A DNA stretch of 64,000 nucleotides from an uncultured Acidimicrobiales bacterium (lineage in GTDB: Bacteria; Actinomycetota; Acidimicrobiia; Acidimicrobiales; Bin134): positions 248,001 through 312,000 of the forward strand of contig OX638344.1 in NCBI GenBank assembly GCA_951813555.1, written 5' to 3'. Numbering within the stretch: the stretch's first letter is position 1; each line of letters starts with the position of its first letter. Shown piece after piece: positions 8,734 to 16,949 of the stretch. Under the pieces are notes generated by a model. The model was not told where the DNA came from. It worked only from the letters and a program-made list of their open reading frames with translations, and did not search any database. Both the position numbers and the translations under genes were made by a program.

Positions 8734-9880
8734 GGGCCGAGGAGTTGCCGGCCACATAGCCGGGCTGACCGGTAGACAAGGCCACCTCCGCATTGGGCAC
8801 CTGGAACGGCCCGGCGGTGCCTCTGATCTGGCGGACGGCCTCTTGCAGGTTGTTGAGGCCGTGGACGTAGCCCTCTGACAGGAACCCACCGTGGGTGTTC
8901 ACCGGTACTCGGCCGCCGGGGGCGGTTCCGCCGTCGGCGATGAACGCAGCCGCCTCTCCTTTGGGGGCAAACCCGTAGTCCTCCACCTGGACCAACACCA
9001 GGTGGGTGAAGGCGTCGTATAGGGAGGCGTACTGCACGTCGTCGGGGCCGACCCCGGCCATCTCGTACAGCCGGCGGGACATCTGGGCGGCAATCGAGGT
9101 GGTCCAATCGGCCTGCACCCGGTTGCTGTGCATCATGTGACCGCCGCCCCAGGTCATCCCCGAGATCAGCACCGGGGGCCGGCGCAGATCCCGGGCCCGC
9201 TCGGTGGTGGTGATCACCACTGCGGCGGCGGCATCGGTCTCCAGGCAGCAGTCGAACAGCCGAAACGGCTCCACGATCCAGCGGGAGGCCAAGTAGTCGT
9301 CCATGGTCATGGGGGCCCGCATCATGGCCCGCTCGTTGTGAGCGGCATTGGCTCGCTGCTGAACGGCGATGCGCCCGAGATCCTCAGAGGTGGTGCCCCA
9401 GCGGTTCATATGGGAGCGGGCGAACATGGCATACCACTGCGGCGGAGTCACCCAGCCGATGGGGTGCTGATACTGGGTTTCCACAATCGCCGGGGGCGGG
9501 CGTCCGGTGCCCCCCATGCGGTGCTCGGAGCGGGCGTTGATAGACCGCCACACGACGATGTGGCGGGCGTGGCCGAGGGCGGCCGCGTTGGCCGCATGGC
9601 CGACTACCGAGTGCGAGGTGGAGCCGCCGCCGAACTGGTCGCAGTACCACGACAGGTCTTCCACTCCCAGGCACTGGGCCACGATGGAGGCGGTGATCGA
9701 GTCCTGCACTTGGTGACAGGCCACCCCGTCGATGTCCTCCCGGCGTAGCCCGGCGTCTTCCACCGCGGCCATGATCGCCCGCAGCGCCAGGGTGAGGGTG
9801 CTCACCCCCGAGTTCTTGGACAACTCGGTGATGCCGATCCCCGCGATAGCGGCCTTGTCGCGAAAGGGATGCTCGCTCAC
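8711..9880 (-). CDS. Thiolase-like acetyl-CoA acetyltransferase / SCP-x type protein
   Basis: The 389-residue protein has the thiolase fold pattern: AAIAGIGITELSKNSG at the N-terminus, GVACHQVQDS in the first half, and YASLYDAFTHLVLVQVEDYG plus NTHGGFLSEGYVHGLNN in the second. It resembles the non-degradative lipid-transfer/thiolase-like proteins that work with DUF35 partners in steroid or acyl-CoA metabolism. The usual nucleophilic Cys position is not clear, so catalytic competence is uncertain. The start is GTG at 9880. Confidence 0.85.
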   Translation of the reverse strand: MSEHPFRDKAAIAGIGITELSKNSGVSTLTLALRAIMAAVEDAGLRREDIDGVACHQVQDSITASIVAQCLGVEDLSWYCDQFGGGSTSHSVVGHAANAAALGHARHIVVWRSINARSEHRMGGTGRPPPAIVETQYQHPIGWVTPPQWYAMFARSHMNRWGTTSEDLGRIAVQQRANAAHNERAMMRAPMTMDDYLASRWIVEPFRLFDCCLETDAAAAVVITTTERARDLRRPPVLISGMTWGGGHMMHSNRVQADWTTSIAAQMSRRLYEMAGVGPDDVQYASLYDAFTHLVLVQVEDYGFAPKGEAAAFIADGGTAPGGRVPVNTHGGFLSEGYVHGLNNLQEAVRQIRGTAGPFQVPNAEVALSTGQPGYVAGNSSALILRRDS

Positions 9881-9918
9881 CTTCGCGAGACTAGAGCGCT
9901 ACCACTAAGTTCGGCGGC

Positions 9919-10713
9919 GTGAACGACTATCCCATCCACGTTGGCAGCATGCTTTTCACCCTGGTGGACCCCAATCCGGGCCACGAGCAGGAGTACAACC
10001 GCTGGTACGAGCGAGACCACTTCTACGCCGGGTGCATGATCGGCCCCTGGATGTTCGCCGGCTCTCGCTGGGTGGCCCCCCGAGCGCTCAAAGATCTGCG
10101 CATGACCGACGGCAGCGGCGAAGTGTCGCAGGCCGGAGATGGCTCATTCCTGGCGGTGTACTGGGTGCTCGACGGGCATGACGAGGAGCACTGGCAGTGG
10201 GCCAGCGACCAGGTCCACTGGCTGTACACCAACGACCGGGGATTCGCCGAGCGCACCCACCGCCACACCATATTGGCCGATGTCGCCTGGGCCGCCTACC
10301 GCGACGACGACCCGGTGCCGCTGGAGCTGGCTCTCGACCACGGCTACGCCGGCATCGGCGTGGTGGCCATGGACCGGGCCGACGGGGTGAGCGAAGACGA
10401 GCTGCACGCCTTCTTGCGGGACAAGGCCATGCCCGAGATGATGGCCGGGTCGCCGGTGGCCATCGGGTCGGTTTGGAAGCCCCGCCAGCGCGACGAGATC
10501 ACCTCCAACTCCCCCATGGATTTGGGCTCGGGCACCGGCACCGAGGCCCGCACCCTTCAGATCTTCTTCAGCGATGAGAAGCCCGACGGCTGCTGGGATG
10601 CCTTCCGGTCGTACGTGGCCGCGGTCAACGGCTCAGGTCTGGCCAACGTCTGCTGGGCCGGCCCCTTCTACAAGACCGTGGTGGGCACCGACACCTACGT
10701 CGACCAGCTTTAG
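9919..10713 (+). CDS. Conserved hypothetical protein, possible dimeric alpha-beta barrel
   Basis: The 264-residue protein starts with GTG, 38 bp from the divergent thiolase-like gene. It has no membrane segment. The N-terminal part (SMLFTLVDPNPGHEQEYNRWYERDHFYAGCM) resembles the EthD/antibiotic-monooxygenase-like ferredoxin fold, in which NRWYERDH is a common element. The C-terminal half may be a second copy of that fold (GIGVVAMDRADGVSEDELHAF). The role is unknown; the divergent arrangement suggests co-regulation with the thiolase gene. Confidence 0.75.
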   Translation: MNDYPIHVGSMLFTLVDPNPGHEQEYNRWYERDHFYAGCMIGPWMFAGSRWVAPRALKDLRMTDGSGEVSQAGDGSFLAVYWVLDGHDEEHWQWASDQVHWLYTNDRGFAERTHRHTILADVAWAAYRDDDPVPLELALDHGYAGIGVVAMDRADGVSEDELHAFLRDKAMPEMMAGSPVAIGSVWKPRQRDEITSNSPMDLGSGTGTEARTLQIFFSDEKPDGCWDAFRSYVAAVNGSGLANVCWAGPFYKTVVGTDTYVDQL

Positions 10714-10718
10714 CAGCC

Positions 10719-12350
10719 CTACTGGAACGATACGTACACGGGCATGGGAGTGAGTTCTAGTACTTGATCCGGAGTTGCAATGGTGAAGTCCTCGTCGTAG
10801 AAGTTCTTCCAACCCCAATAGAACTGATCGGCATCGGGCTGGCTGGTCAACAGGTTCCAGGTGTTGACCTTGTCTTGAATCGGACCCTGACCGTCCATAT
10901 GGATCAACACCGCCAGCTCTGGAGGAGTCTCAATCAGATGGCGGTTGGTGATCATCTGCAACCGGAATTGGTGAAGAATCAGCAACTTCTGGGGAAGGGC
11001 TAGTTCACGGACGATACCGGCCAGCCATTCGACAACCTGGTTGATCTCCTCCGCGTCCACCGCGCCGATCTGGCGCAGGTGGACCTCGTTCGGCTTGAGC
11101 CTCCACTCAGGGTCCAGCGCAAGCCCGACATGGGGAAGGCGTAGGAATTCCTCGTAGATCTTGGCCTGCGTGAGGAAGTCGGTTCGCCCCGGCTGGAGAT
11201 CCAGCACCACGTACAAATCGTTGGCGGCTGCGATCTCGATCCAGGGCCTGATCTCATCCCGGGCGATCTCAGCCGAATAGTCCCCGTCTTCGCCAGGGCC
11301 CGCCGAGGCAACGGTGGCGATGATCTCGAAAGTGGGCAGCACCAAGGAGCCGTCCGCGTCGTAGCCCTCGGCAATGGAACGGAGGCGTTCGACACCCTCC
11401 TCGGGACTCTGCTCTCCCAGCGCGCCAAGTCCTGATATCGACGGATGGCCGTATACGGCTACCAGGCGGCGGCCGATGTCTGGGTCGAACAGGAGCAGGC
11501 CACCGCCGGGCAGTTCATCGCCCCGGCGGATCACATCCAGTTGCCAGGCCCCGTCCTCGCCGAAGTCCGAGAGCAGTTCCACCTGGGAGGCGCTGGAGAT
11601 CGTCCGCCGAATCTCCGGGGACAAGGCTCGGAGATCGCCGGACAGGGTGAACACCCCAACACCGATTTGGTGGCCAAGAGCTGTCAACGGCACACCCTGT
11701 TGGGCGTTGTCGACAAGCCACACGGGGCCATTGGACAACCCTTCAGAGGAAAAAGTTGCCTGCTGGTCTACCGCGACCTGCTCGAAGGCGAAGTCGGCCA
11801 GGGCATACCGAAGGACCGGCGCGTCGAATCCGGCCGTGACGATGCGCTCGGGAGCAAGGCGCCCGAGCTCGCCCATCAATGGGATGTCGAACCAAGGGCC
11901 AACCAGCAACAGCGGGCCTTGAATACCGCGGGAAATCAGCGTGGAAATCGCCGCGGGATCGTCAGTGAACGCCAGACCGACCTCGTGGGCGCAGTCATAC
12001 ATGGCCTGCGATATCTCGATGCTGGTCACCGCAAGAGACCTGTGGGAAATCTGAAAATCGTCGGGGATCGAAGGAGAGCAATCGCGCTCTGGCTCGGCAG
12101 GATCGGCAGTTGCGGTGGGCTCGGGAGATGGTGCGGGCTCAGCGGTGGGCTCGGGAGACGGCGCGGGCTCGGGAGACGGCGTCGGCTCGGGAATCGAAGT
12201 GGCGGATGCGGTGGGAGTAGGGCTTGAATCGGAGAGAACTGGAGTATCAACGGCGCCAGTTGGCTGAGAAACTGGTATGTCCACCGAGCTTTCAGAGCAG
12301 GACGACACCAGCAGCAAGACTGCCAAAAGAACAATGAATCGACTGGGCAA
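10719..12350 (-). CDS. Large secreted lipoprotein with proline-rich linker
   Basis: The 543-residue protein starts with TTG at 12350 behind a GGGAG ribosome site. Residues 1-18 form a lipoprotein signal (LLVSSC lipobox). Residues about 30-85 are a Pro/Glu/Ser/Thr-rich spacer with repeated EPTPSPEPAPS units. The remaining 450 residues form a globular domain; its second half (YVVLDLQPGRTDFLTQ, VGLALDPEWRLKP) is suggestive of a TIM-barrel glycosidase-like fold, but I do not recognise the family. It is most likely surface-anchored. Confidence 0.82.
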   Translation of the reverse strand: MPSRFIVLLAVLLLVSSCSESSVDIPVSQPTGAVDTPVLSDSSPTPTASATSIPEPTPSPEPAPSPEPTAEPAPSPEPTATADPAEPERDCSPSIPDDFQISHRSLAVTSIEISQAMYDCAHEVGLAFTDDPAAISTLISRGIQGPLLLVGPWFDIPLMGELGRLAPERIVTAGFDAPVLRYALADFAFEQVAVDQQATFSSEGLSNGPVWLVDNAQQGVPLTALGHQIGVGVFTLSGDLRALSPEIRRTISSASQVELLSDFGEDGAWQLDVIRRGDELPGGGLLLFDPDIGRRLVAVYGHPSISGLGALGEQSPEEGVERLRSIAEGYDADGSLVLPTFEIIATVASAGPGEDGDYSAEIARDEIRPWIEIAAANDLYVVLDLQPGRTDFLTQAKIYEEFLRLPHVGLALDPEWRLKPNEVHLRQIGAVDAEEINQVVEWLAGIVRELALPQKLLILHQFRLQMITNRHLIETPPELAVLIHMDGQGPIQDKVNTWNLLTSQPDADQFYWGWKNFYDEDFTIATPDQVLELTPMPVYVSFQ

Positions 12351-12418
12351 TTGACAACTCCCAGTCGGAGGCTACCCCGACCGCACCTCTCTATAGCGTC
12401 AGTCTCTGACCTGGGTAT

Positions 12419-13030
12419 TTATCCCTTTTCGGCCCACCAAACGTCGAGTCGGGCCTCGGTGGCGGCCCGGTCCAGGTCGGGCTCGGCCCGCTTCAGCTCC
12501 AAGAGGAACTCCAGCGCCGCACCCACCTCGGGACCGGGTCCCACGCCGTAGCGCTCCATCACCTCGTTGCCGTCGATCAGCGGCCGCTCAGCCGCCCGGC
12601 GCTCCTCCTCGGCCAGTCGGGCGATCCGGGCCTCCAGCTCGTCCACATGGTGTTGGAGATCGGCCGCCTTCTGGCGGTTGCGGGTGGTGCAGTCGGCCCT
12701 CACCAGCTCGTTCAAGTAGCCCAGCAGCGGCCCGGCCTCTCGGGCGTAGCGCCGCACCGCGGCGTCGCTCCACCCGTCGGCGTACCCTTTGAAGCGGCCC
12801 GACAGCCGCACCAGCTCACTCACGTCGTCGACCACCTGTTCGGAATAGCCCAGCTCGGCTAGCCGCTTGCGGGTCATGCGGGCCCCCACCGCCTCGTGGT
12901 GGTAGAAGGTCACCGTGCCCCGCTCGTAGGAACGGGTGCGGGGCTTGCCCACGTCGTGGAACAGCGTGGCCAGCCGCAGAGTCAGATCGGCGCGGGTCTT
13001 GGCCACCACCGCGATGGTGTGGGCCAGCAC
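12419..13030 (-). CDS. HD-domain protein related to the C-terminal part of CCA nucleotidyltransferases
   Basis: The frame encodes the HD phosphohydrolase motif (AHT ... LFHDVGKPRTRSYE) followed by a helical region like the tail of tRNA CCA-adding enzymes. The nucleotidyltransferase domain is absent. The GTG start at 13030 falls just before the first HD helix, but the frame is open upstream to the rpmG stop and continues family-like residues (ELPALRLEQDPIHRHKDV). No ATG, GTG or TTG occurs there, so the true start may be unconventional. It is the third gene after rpmB and rpmG. Function is unknown. Confidence 0.75.
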   Translation of the reverse strand: MLAHTIAVVAKTRADLTLRLATLFHDVGKPRTRSYERGTVTFYHHEAVGARMTRKRLAELGYSEQVVDDVSELVRLSGRFKGYADGWSDAAVRRYAREAGPLLGYLNELVRADCTTRNRQKAADLQHHVDELEARIARLAEEERRAAERPLIDGNEVMERYGVGPGPEVGAALEFLLELKRAEPDLDRAATEARLDVWWAEKG

Positions 13031-13194
13031 GTCCTTGTGGCGGTGAATCGGGTCTTGCTCCAGGCGGAGCGCGGGCAGCTCGGGAACGATCTCGTCGGCG
13101 AGGCCGGAGTCAACCAGATGCCACAGCGGCGGGGCGGGGTCGTCGGCCAGCAGCGCGGCCGTCAGGAGCTCCCGGCGCTCGTCAACGGAGGTGG

Positions 13195-13356
13195 CTACCG
13201 CTCCTCCTTGAACACGACGTGCTTGCGGGCCACCGGGTCGTACTTCTTCAGCTCGATCCGCTCCCGGTCGTTGATCCGGTTCTTGGTGGTGACGTAGGTG
13301 TAGCCGGTTCCCGCGGTGGACTTCAGCTTGATGATGGGACGCTTGTCACTAGCCAT
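13195..13356 (-). CDS. rpmG: 50S ribosomal protein L33, zinc-free form
   Basis: The 53-residue protein has the L33 sequence [20 protein letters not shown] and ends HVVFKEER. It lacks the two CxxC zinc pairs of the C+ form, so it is the zinc-independent (C-) type. It lies 3 bp after rpmB on the minus strand and its stop region touches the downstream HD-domain frame. The short length is normal for L33. Confidence 0.95.
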   Translation of the reverse strand: MASDKRPIIKLKSTAGTGYTYVTTKNRINDRERIELKKYDPVARKHVVFKEER

Positions 13357-13359
13357 GGA

Positions 13360-13596
13360 TTAAACCTTCTCCCCGCGCTGGCGCATCTGGGCGATCACCT
13401 TTTCGATGCCGTGCTTGTTGATGGTCTTTAGGCCCTTGGCCGAGACAGTGAGGGTGACCCACCGCTTCTCCGACGGCAACCAGAAGCGGTGCTTGTGGAC
13501 GTTAGGGTTCCACCGGCGCCGCGTCTTGCGGTGCGAGTGGGAGACGTTATTGCCGAACGATGGGCGACGACCGGTCACCTGGCAGACCCTGGACAT
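13360..13596 (-). CDS. rpmB: 50S ribosomal protein L28, zinc-free form
   Basis: The 78-residue protein begins [20 protein letters not shown] and contains [11 protein letters not shown], the L28 signature. The N-terminal region has a single Cys instead of the CxxC pair of the zinc-binding form. The ATG at 13596 gives the normal family length; an open frame upstream to 13767 is unrelated. It forms an operon with rpmG. Paired C- forms of L28 and L33 can be either the only copies or Zur-controlled spares; I saw no clear Zur site. Confidence 0.95.
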   Translation of the reverse strand: MSRVCQVTGRRPSFGNNVSHSHRKTRRRWNPNVHKHRFWLPSEKRWVTLTVSAKGLKTINKHGIEKVIAQMRQRGEKV

Positions 13597-13702
13597 AGGG
13601 AACCATGTTACCGGCCCCGCTACCACTGCCGACAAGCGGATAGCGGCAGTTGCGCCAATCTCAACAACGACCGCCGGTGATGAGAGGGATAGGGTCGCCG
13701 CC

Positions 13703-14725
13703 ATGAAACTCGGACTGGTCTGGGGATACTGGGGCCGCGGGATGCCCGACAACTTTGTGCCGCTCACCCAAGAGGCAGAGCGCTTGGGCTACGAATCGGT
13801 GTGGACGGCGGAGTCGTGGGGCTCTGACGCGTTCTCGCCGCTGGTATGGCTGGCGGCCCACACCGAGCGCATCCGCTTAGGCACCGGCATCGTCCAGCTG
13901 GCCGCCCGCACTCCCACCGCCACCGCCATGCACGCCGTGACCGCCGACCACCTGTCCAACCAGCGCCTCATCCTCGGGCTGGGGGTGTCGGGCCCCCAGG
14001 TAGTGGAGGGGTGGTACGGCCAGCCGGGCAACCGTCCGCTGGCCCGCACCCGCGAGTTCGTGGAGATCTTGCGGCGGGTGTTCGCCCGCGACGGCTACCT
14101 CACCTACGAGGGCGACTACTACAACCACCCCTACAAAGGGGAGGGCGACACCGGCTTGGGCAAGCCGCTCAAGATCATGACCCATCCGCCCCGGGCCGAC
14201 ATCCCCATCTTCATCGGTGCCGAGGGTCCCAAGAACATCGCCCAGACGGTGGAGATCGCCGACGGCTGGCTGCCGCTGTACTACTCCCCGTTCCGCCCCG
14301 AGGTGTATGCCGATTCGATTGCCGGGAGATCGGAGGACTTCGAAATCACCGTCCACACCACCATCAAGGTCACCGGCGACTCTCCCGAGGAGCTGGCCGA
14401 GGCGCTGTTCCCCACCAAGGCCTCGCTGGGCTTCTACATCGGCGGGATGGGGGCCAAGGGCCAGAACTACCACACCAAGCTCATGGCCCGGATGGGCTTC
14501 GAGGGGGAGGCCTACCACATCCAAGACCTGTTCTTCGAGGGCCGGCGGGAGGAGGCCATCGCCGCGGTGCCCGACCAGTTCGCCGACGAGATCTCCCTGG
14601 TGGGCTCGCCCGAGCGCATCCGCGACCGGCTGGCGGCCTGGGAGGAAAGCCCGGTGACCGGCATCAACGTGGGGGCTCGCAGCGCAGAGGAACTGCGCAC
14701 AATCGCCGAGGTCATCCTCGGCTAG
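13703..14725 (+). CDS. Luciferase-like (LLM) F420-dependent oxidoreductase
   Basis: The 340-residue protein starts at the ATG at 13703 ([11 protein letters not shown]), behind a GAGAGGG ribosome site. It has the bacterial-luciferase-like TIM-barrel pattern: [50 protein letters not shown], and [12 protein letters not shown]. Such proteins use F420H2 or FMN; the actinobacterial context favours F420. The substrate is unknown. The probable selenoprotein gene starts 23 bp downstream, so the two may be co-transcribed redox enzymes. Confidence 0.9.
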   Translation: MKLGLVWGYWGRGMPDNFVPLTQEAERLGYESVWTAESWGSDAFSPLVWLAAHTERIRLGTGIVQLAARTPTATAMHAVTADHLSNQRLILGLGVSGPQVVEGWYGQPGNRPLARTREFVEILRRVFARDGYLTYEGDYYNHPYKGEGDTGLGKPLKIMTHPPRADIPIFIGAEGPKNIAQTVEIADGWLPLYYSPFRPEVYADSIAGRSEDFEITVHTTIKVTGDSPEELAEALFPTKASLGFYIGGMGAKGQNYHTKLMARMGFEGEAYHIQDLFFEGRREEAIAAVPDQFADEISLVGSPERIRDRLAAWEESPVTGINVGARSAEELRTIAEVILG

Positions 14726-14748
14726 TCCAAGACTGGAATAATGAACCC

Positions 14749-15390
14749 ATGAGTGAGCCCATAGCCTTTTATTTCGACCCGCTTTGACCATGGTGCTGGC
14801 AGACAGCCCGTTGGGTTCGTCAGATTGAAGACGCCGGTGAAGTGAGCGTCACCTGGGGTCTGTTCTCGTTGGCCATCGTCAACTGGGACAAGCCCATGGA
14901 CGAGTTCGACCCCGACCGGGGCGTGGGCGTGCGCTCGCTGCGCACCGCGGTGAAGGCCCGGGAGGTGGGCGGCAACGACGGCATCGGCGCCTACTACCAG
15001 GCCATCGGCCACCGGGTGTTCGACTTGGTTGAGTCGGTGGACGAACTCGACACCATCCGGGCTGCCGCGGTGGACGCAGGATTCGACGCCAGCCTGGTGG
15101 ACGACGCCCTGGCCGACGACAGCACTTGGGAAACGCTGAATTCCGAGCACACCATCTTGTGCGACGAGACCCGCAGCTTCGGCGTGCCCACCATCCGCCT
15201 GGACGGCGGGCGGGGTCCGGCCCTGTTCGGCCCAGTGATCAGCAATCCGGCCGAGTCGACCGAGGAGGCCGTGGAACTGTGGCGCCACGTGCGCTGGCTG
15301 ACCGCCTACGACAATTTCGCCGAGCTCAAGCGCGACCGCCTGCCGCCCGACTTGGAGGCCTATAAGCGGAGGTACGCCGACGACGGCTGA
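14749..15390 (+). CDS. Probable selenoprotein: DsbA-family / Rv2466c-like reductase with in-frame TGA at the active site
   Basis: Translation from the ATG at 14749 reads MSEPIAFYFDPL, then TGA (14785-14787), then PWCWQTARWV, and continues open to 15390 (213 residues with selenocysteine at position 13). In the DsbA/Rv2466c family this site is FDPLCPWCW-like, so TGA replaces exactly the first cysteine of the CxxC motif and gives a Sec-x-x-Cys motif. The rest fits the family (GVPTIRLDG, ALFGPVI, FAELKRDRLPPDL). Known members reduce disulfides or nitro compounds with mycothiol. A SECIS-like hairpin follows. The alternative is a TGC-to-TGA pseudogene. selA, selB and selC are not in this window. 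Confidence 0.78.
14785..14823 (+). promoter_or_regulatory. Candidate bacterial SECIS element behind the in-frame TGA
   Basis: After the TGA, bases 14796-14800 (CTGGC) pair with 14819-14823 (GTCAG, with one G-U pair), and 14805-14809 (AGCCC) pair with 14813-14817 (GGGTT). This leaves an apical GTT triloop at 14810-14812. The loop begins with G and lies 22 bases past the TGA, within the range known for bacterial SECIS elements. The pairing was done by eye; the free energy was not computed. Confidence 0.6.
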
Positions 15391-15466
15391 CGCCTTTCCA
15401 GCAGCGGCTGCGACTCCCCGCCCGCTTTGGCGTCGGCGGGGGGCACGGTGGTTTGCGGCCGCGATT

Positions 15467-15868
15467 GTGGTCGTCCAACTCGGGCTGGTGGCCAACGGCT
15501 ACCGGGATCCGCACAACTACTTCGCGTTCCAGCCCTTCAACGAGTCGAGCACCTATGCCGTAGAGCTGGTGCGAGTGCTGCCCCACGGCGAGCGGGTGGC
15601 GGTGCCCAACGGCCGCTGGGAGGGCTACGACTGGGACGAGCTGATCGGCTGGCGGGCGTTGCAGGGTCCCTGGCACCAGCGCCACGCCTTCTCCGGGGTG
15701 GACGCAGTGGTGGACTATCTGGACCACGCCCTGGACTGGATGGCCGACAACACCCCCAACGACGCTCAGACCCTTTACCTCGAGGCCACCGTCACCTACT
15801 ACCGCAACGCCCGCGGTCCCTACGTCACGGTGATCCGCAGCCACGACCGGGAGTTGGGCAGACCATGA
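15467..15868 (+). CDS. Unrecognised small protein with N-terminal membrane anchor
   Basis: The frame from GTG at 15467 encodes 133 residues. Upstream it stays open and would extend the hydrophobic start (RWFAAAIVVVQLGLVANGY), so the true start may lie nearer 15390 although no ATG, GTG or TTG is present there. The soluble part has NPF-like aromatic content (HNYFAFQPFNESSTYAVELV) and no known motif. Its stop overlaps the start of the HTTM gene by ATGA. It probably works at the membrane with its neighbours. Confidence 0.7.
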   Translation: MVVQLGLVANGYRDPHNYFAFQPFNESSTYAVELVRVLPHGERVAVPNGRWEGYDWDELIGWRALQGPWHQRHAFSGVDAVVDYLDHALDWMADNTPNDAQTLYLEATVTYYRNARGPYVTVIRSHDRELGRP

Positions 15869-16944
15869 CGCCTACCACTACTCCTCCGACGACCGTCGAC
15901 TGGCGAATCCGGTGCCGCCGATGGCTCGACGACGTGTTCGATGAGCCAGCCAGCGTTCGGGCCGTGGCCATCGTGCGCATCGTGCTGGGCCCGTCGGCCA
16001 TCTGGCACCTGCGACCGTTTCTGGCCGACGCCCTCGACGGAGTGACCTACCTCGACGTGTTCCAGCAGAAGTGGTGGCCGTGGGTGCCCAACGCGCCCGC
16101 CGGGCTGTACGTGGCGCTGCTGTGGATCGGCGTGGCCGCCGCGGTGCTGATGACCGTGGGCCTGTGGTCGCGAGCCGCCACCTGGGTGACCTTGGCAGTG
16201 GTGGCCTACAACTTCTTCTTGTCGGAGACCCACTTCCGCCACAACCGGGCCTTTTTGATCATCCTGTTGGCCGGTGTGGCCCTGTGCGACAACGGCCGGG
16301 TGTTGTCGCTGGACGCCCGCCGCCGCCACACTCCTGATGACCGGGCCCTGATATGGCCGGTGTGGCTGCTTCGCTTCGAAGCCGCCGCCATCTACTTCGC
16401 CTCGGGGTTCTCCAAGCTGATCGACCCCGACTGGGTGGGCGGTCGGGTGATGCACGACCGCACCCTGCGCTATCAAAGCGATGTGCGCGACGCCCTGGGC
16501 GACACGCTGGCCGATCCGATTTTGGAAGTGTTGACCGCCCGGGCCTTCCAATGGGTGCTGTCGCCGGTGGCGGTGGCCACCGAGCTGTTCATCGCCTTCG
16601 GGATTTGGTTTCGCCGCACCCGGCTGGCCGCGGTGTGGGTGGCGGTGGCCTTCCACGTGGGCATCGAGGTGAGCGCCCAGGTGGAGGTGTTCAGCGTGAT
16701 CGCCATCGGGGCCCTGGCCATTTGGGCGGTTCCGTCCACCCGCGACCGTACCTTGGTCACCCCCAGCGGTTGGGTGAGGTGGCTCGACTGGATGGCCCGG
16801 TTCGACATCACCGTGGTTCCGGGGGCATCGTGGCGCATGGTCGATCGCGACGGCACCGTGCTGGAGGGACAACTAGCCCGCCAGTTCGTGAGGACCCGGC
16901 TGCCGGCCACGTTCCTGTTCTCCCGGTTCTGGCGGTACCGGTGA
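15865..16944 (+). CDS. HTTM-domain membrane protein (vitamin K-dependent carboxylase-like)
   Basis: The 359-residue protein starts at ATG 15865, coupled to the preceding gene by ATGA. It has several membrane spans and HTTM-family features: an early RIVLGPSAIWHLRPF, FLSETHFRHNRAFL in the middle, and YFASGFSKLIDPDW. HTTM proteins are relatives of the membrane part of vitamin K-dependent gamma-carboxylase; the bacterial role is mostly unknown. The next gene encodes a terpene-cyclase-like fold, so a membrane lipid or quinone-linked role is possible but unproven. Confidence 0.87.
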   Translation: MTPTTTPPTTVDWRIRCRRWLDDVFDEPASVRAVAIVRIVLGPSAIWHLRPFLADALDGVTYLDVFQQKWWPWVPNAPAGLYVALLWIGVAAAVLMTVGLWSRAATWVTLAVVAYNFFLSETHFRHNRAFLIILLAGVALCDNGRVLSLDARRRHTPDDRALIWPVWLLRFEAAAIYFASGFSKLIDPDWVGGRVMHDRTLRYQSDVRDALGDTLADPILEVLTARAFQWVLSPVAVATELFIAFGIWFRRTRLAAVWVAVAFHVGIEVSAQVEVFSVIAIGALAIWAVPSTRDRTLVTPSGWVRWLDWMARFDITVVPGASWRMVDRDGTVLEGQLARQFVRTRLPATFLFSRFWRYR

Positions 16945-16949
16945 GGGCA

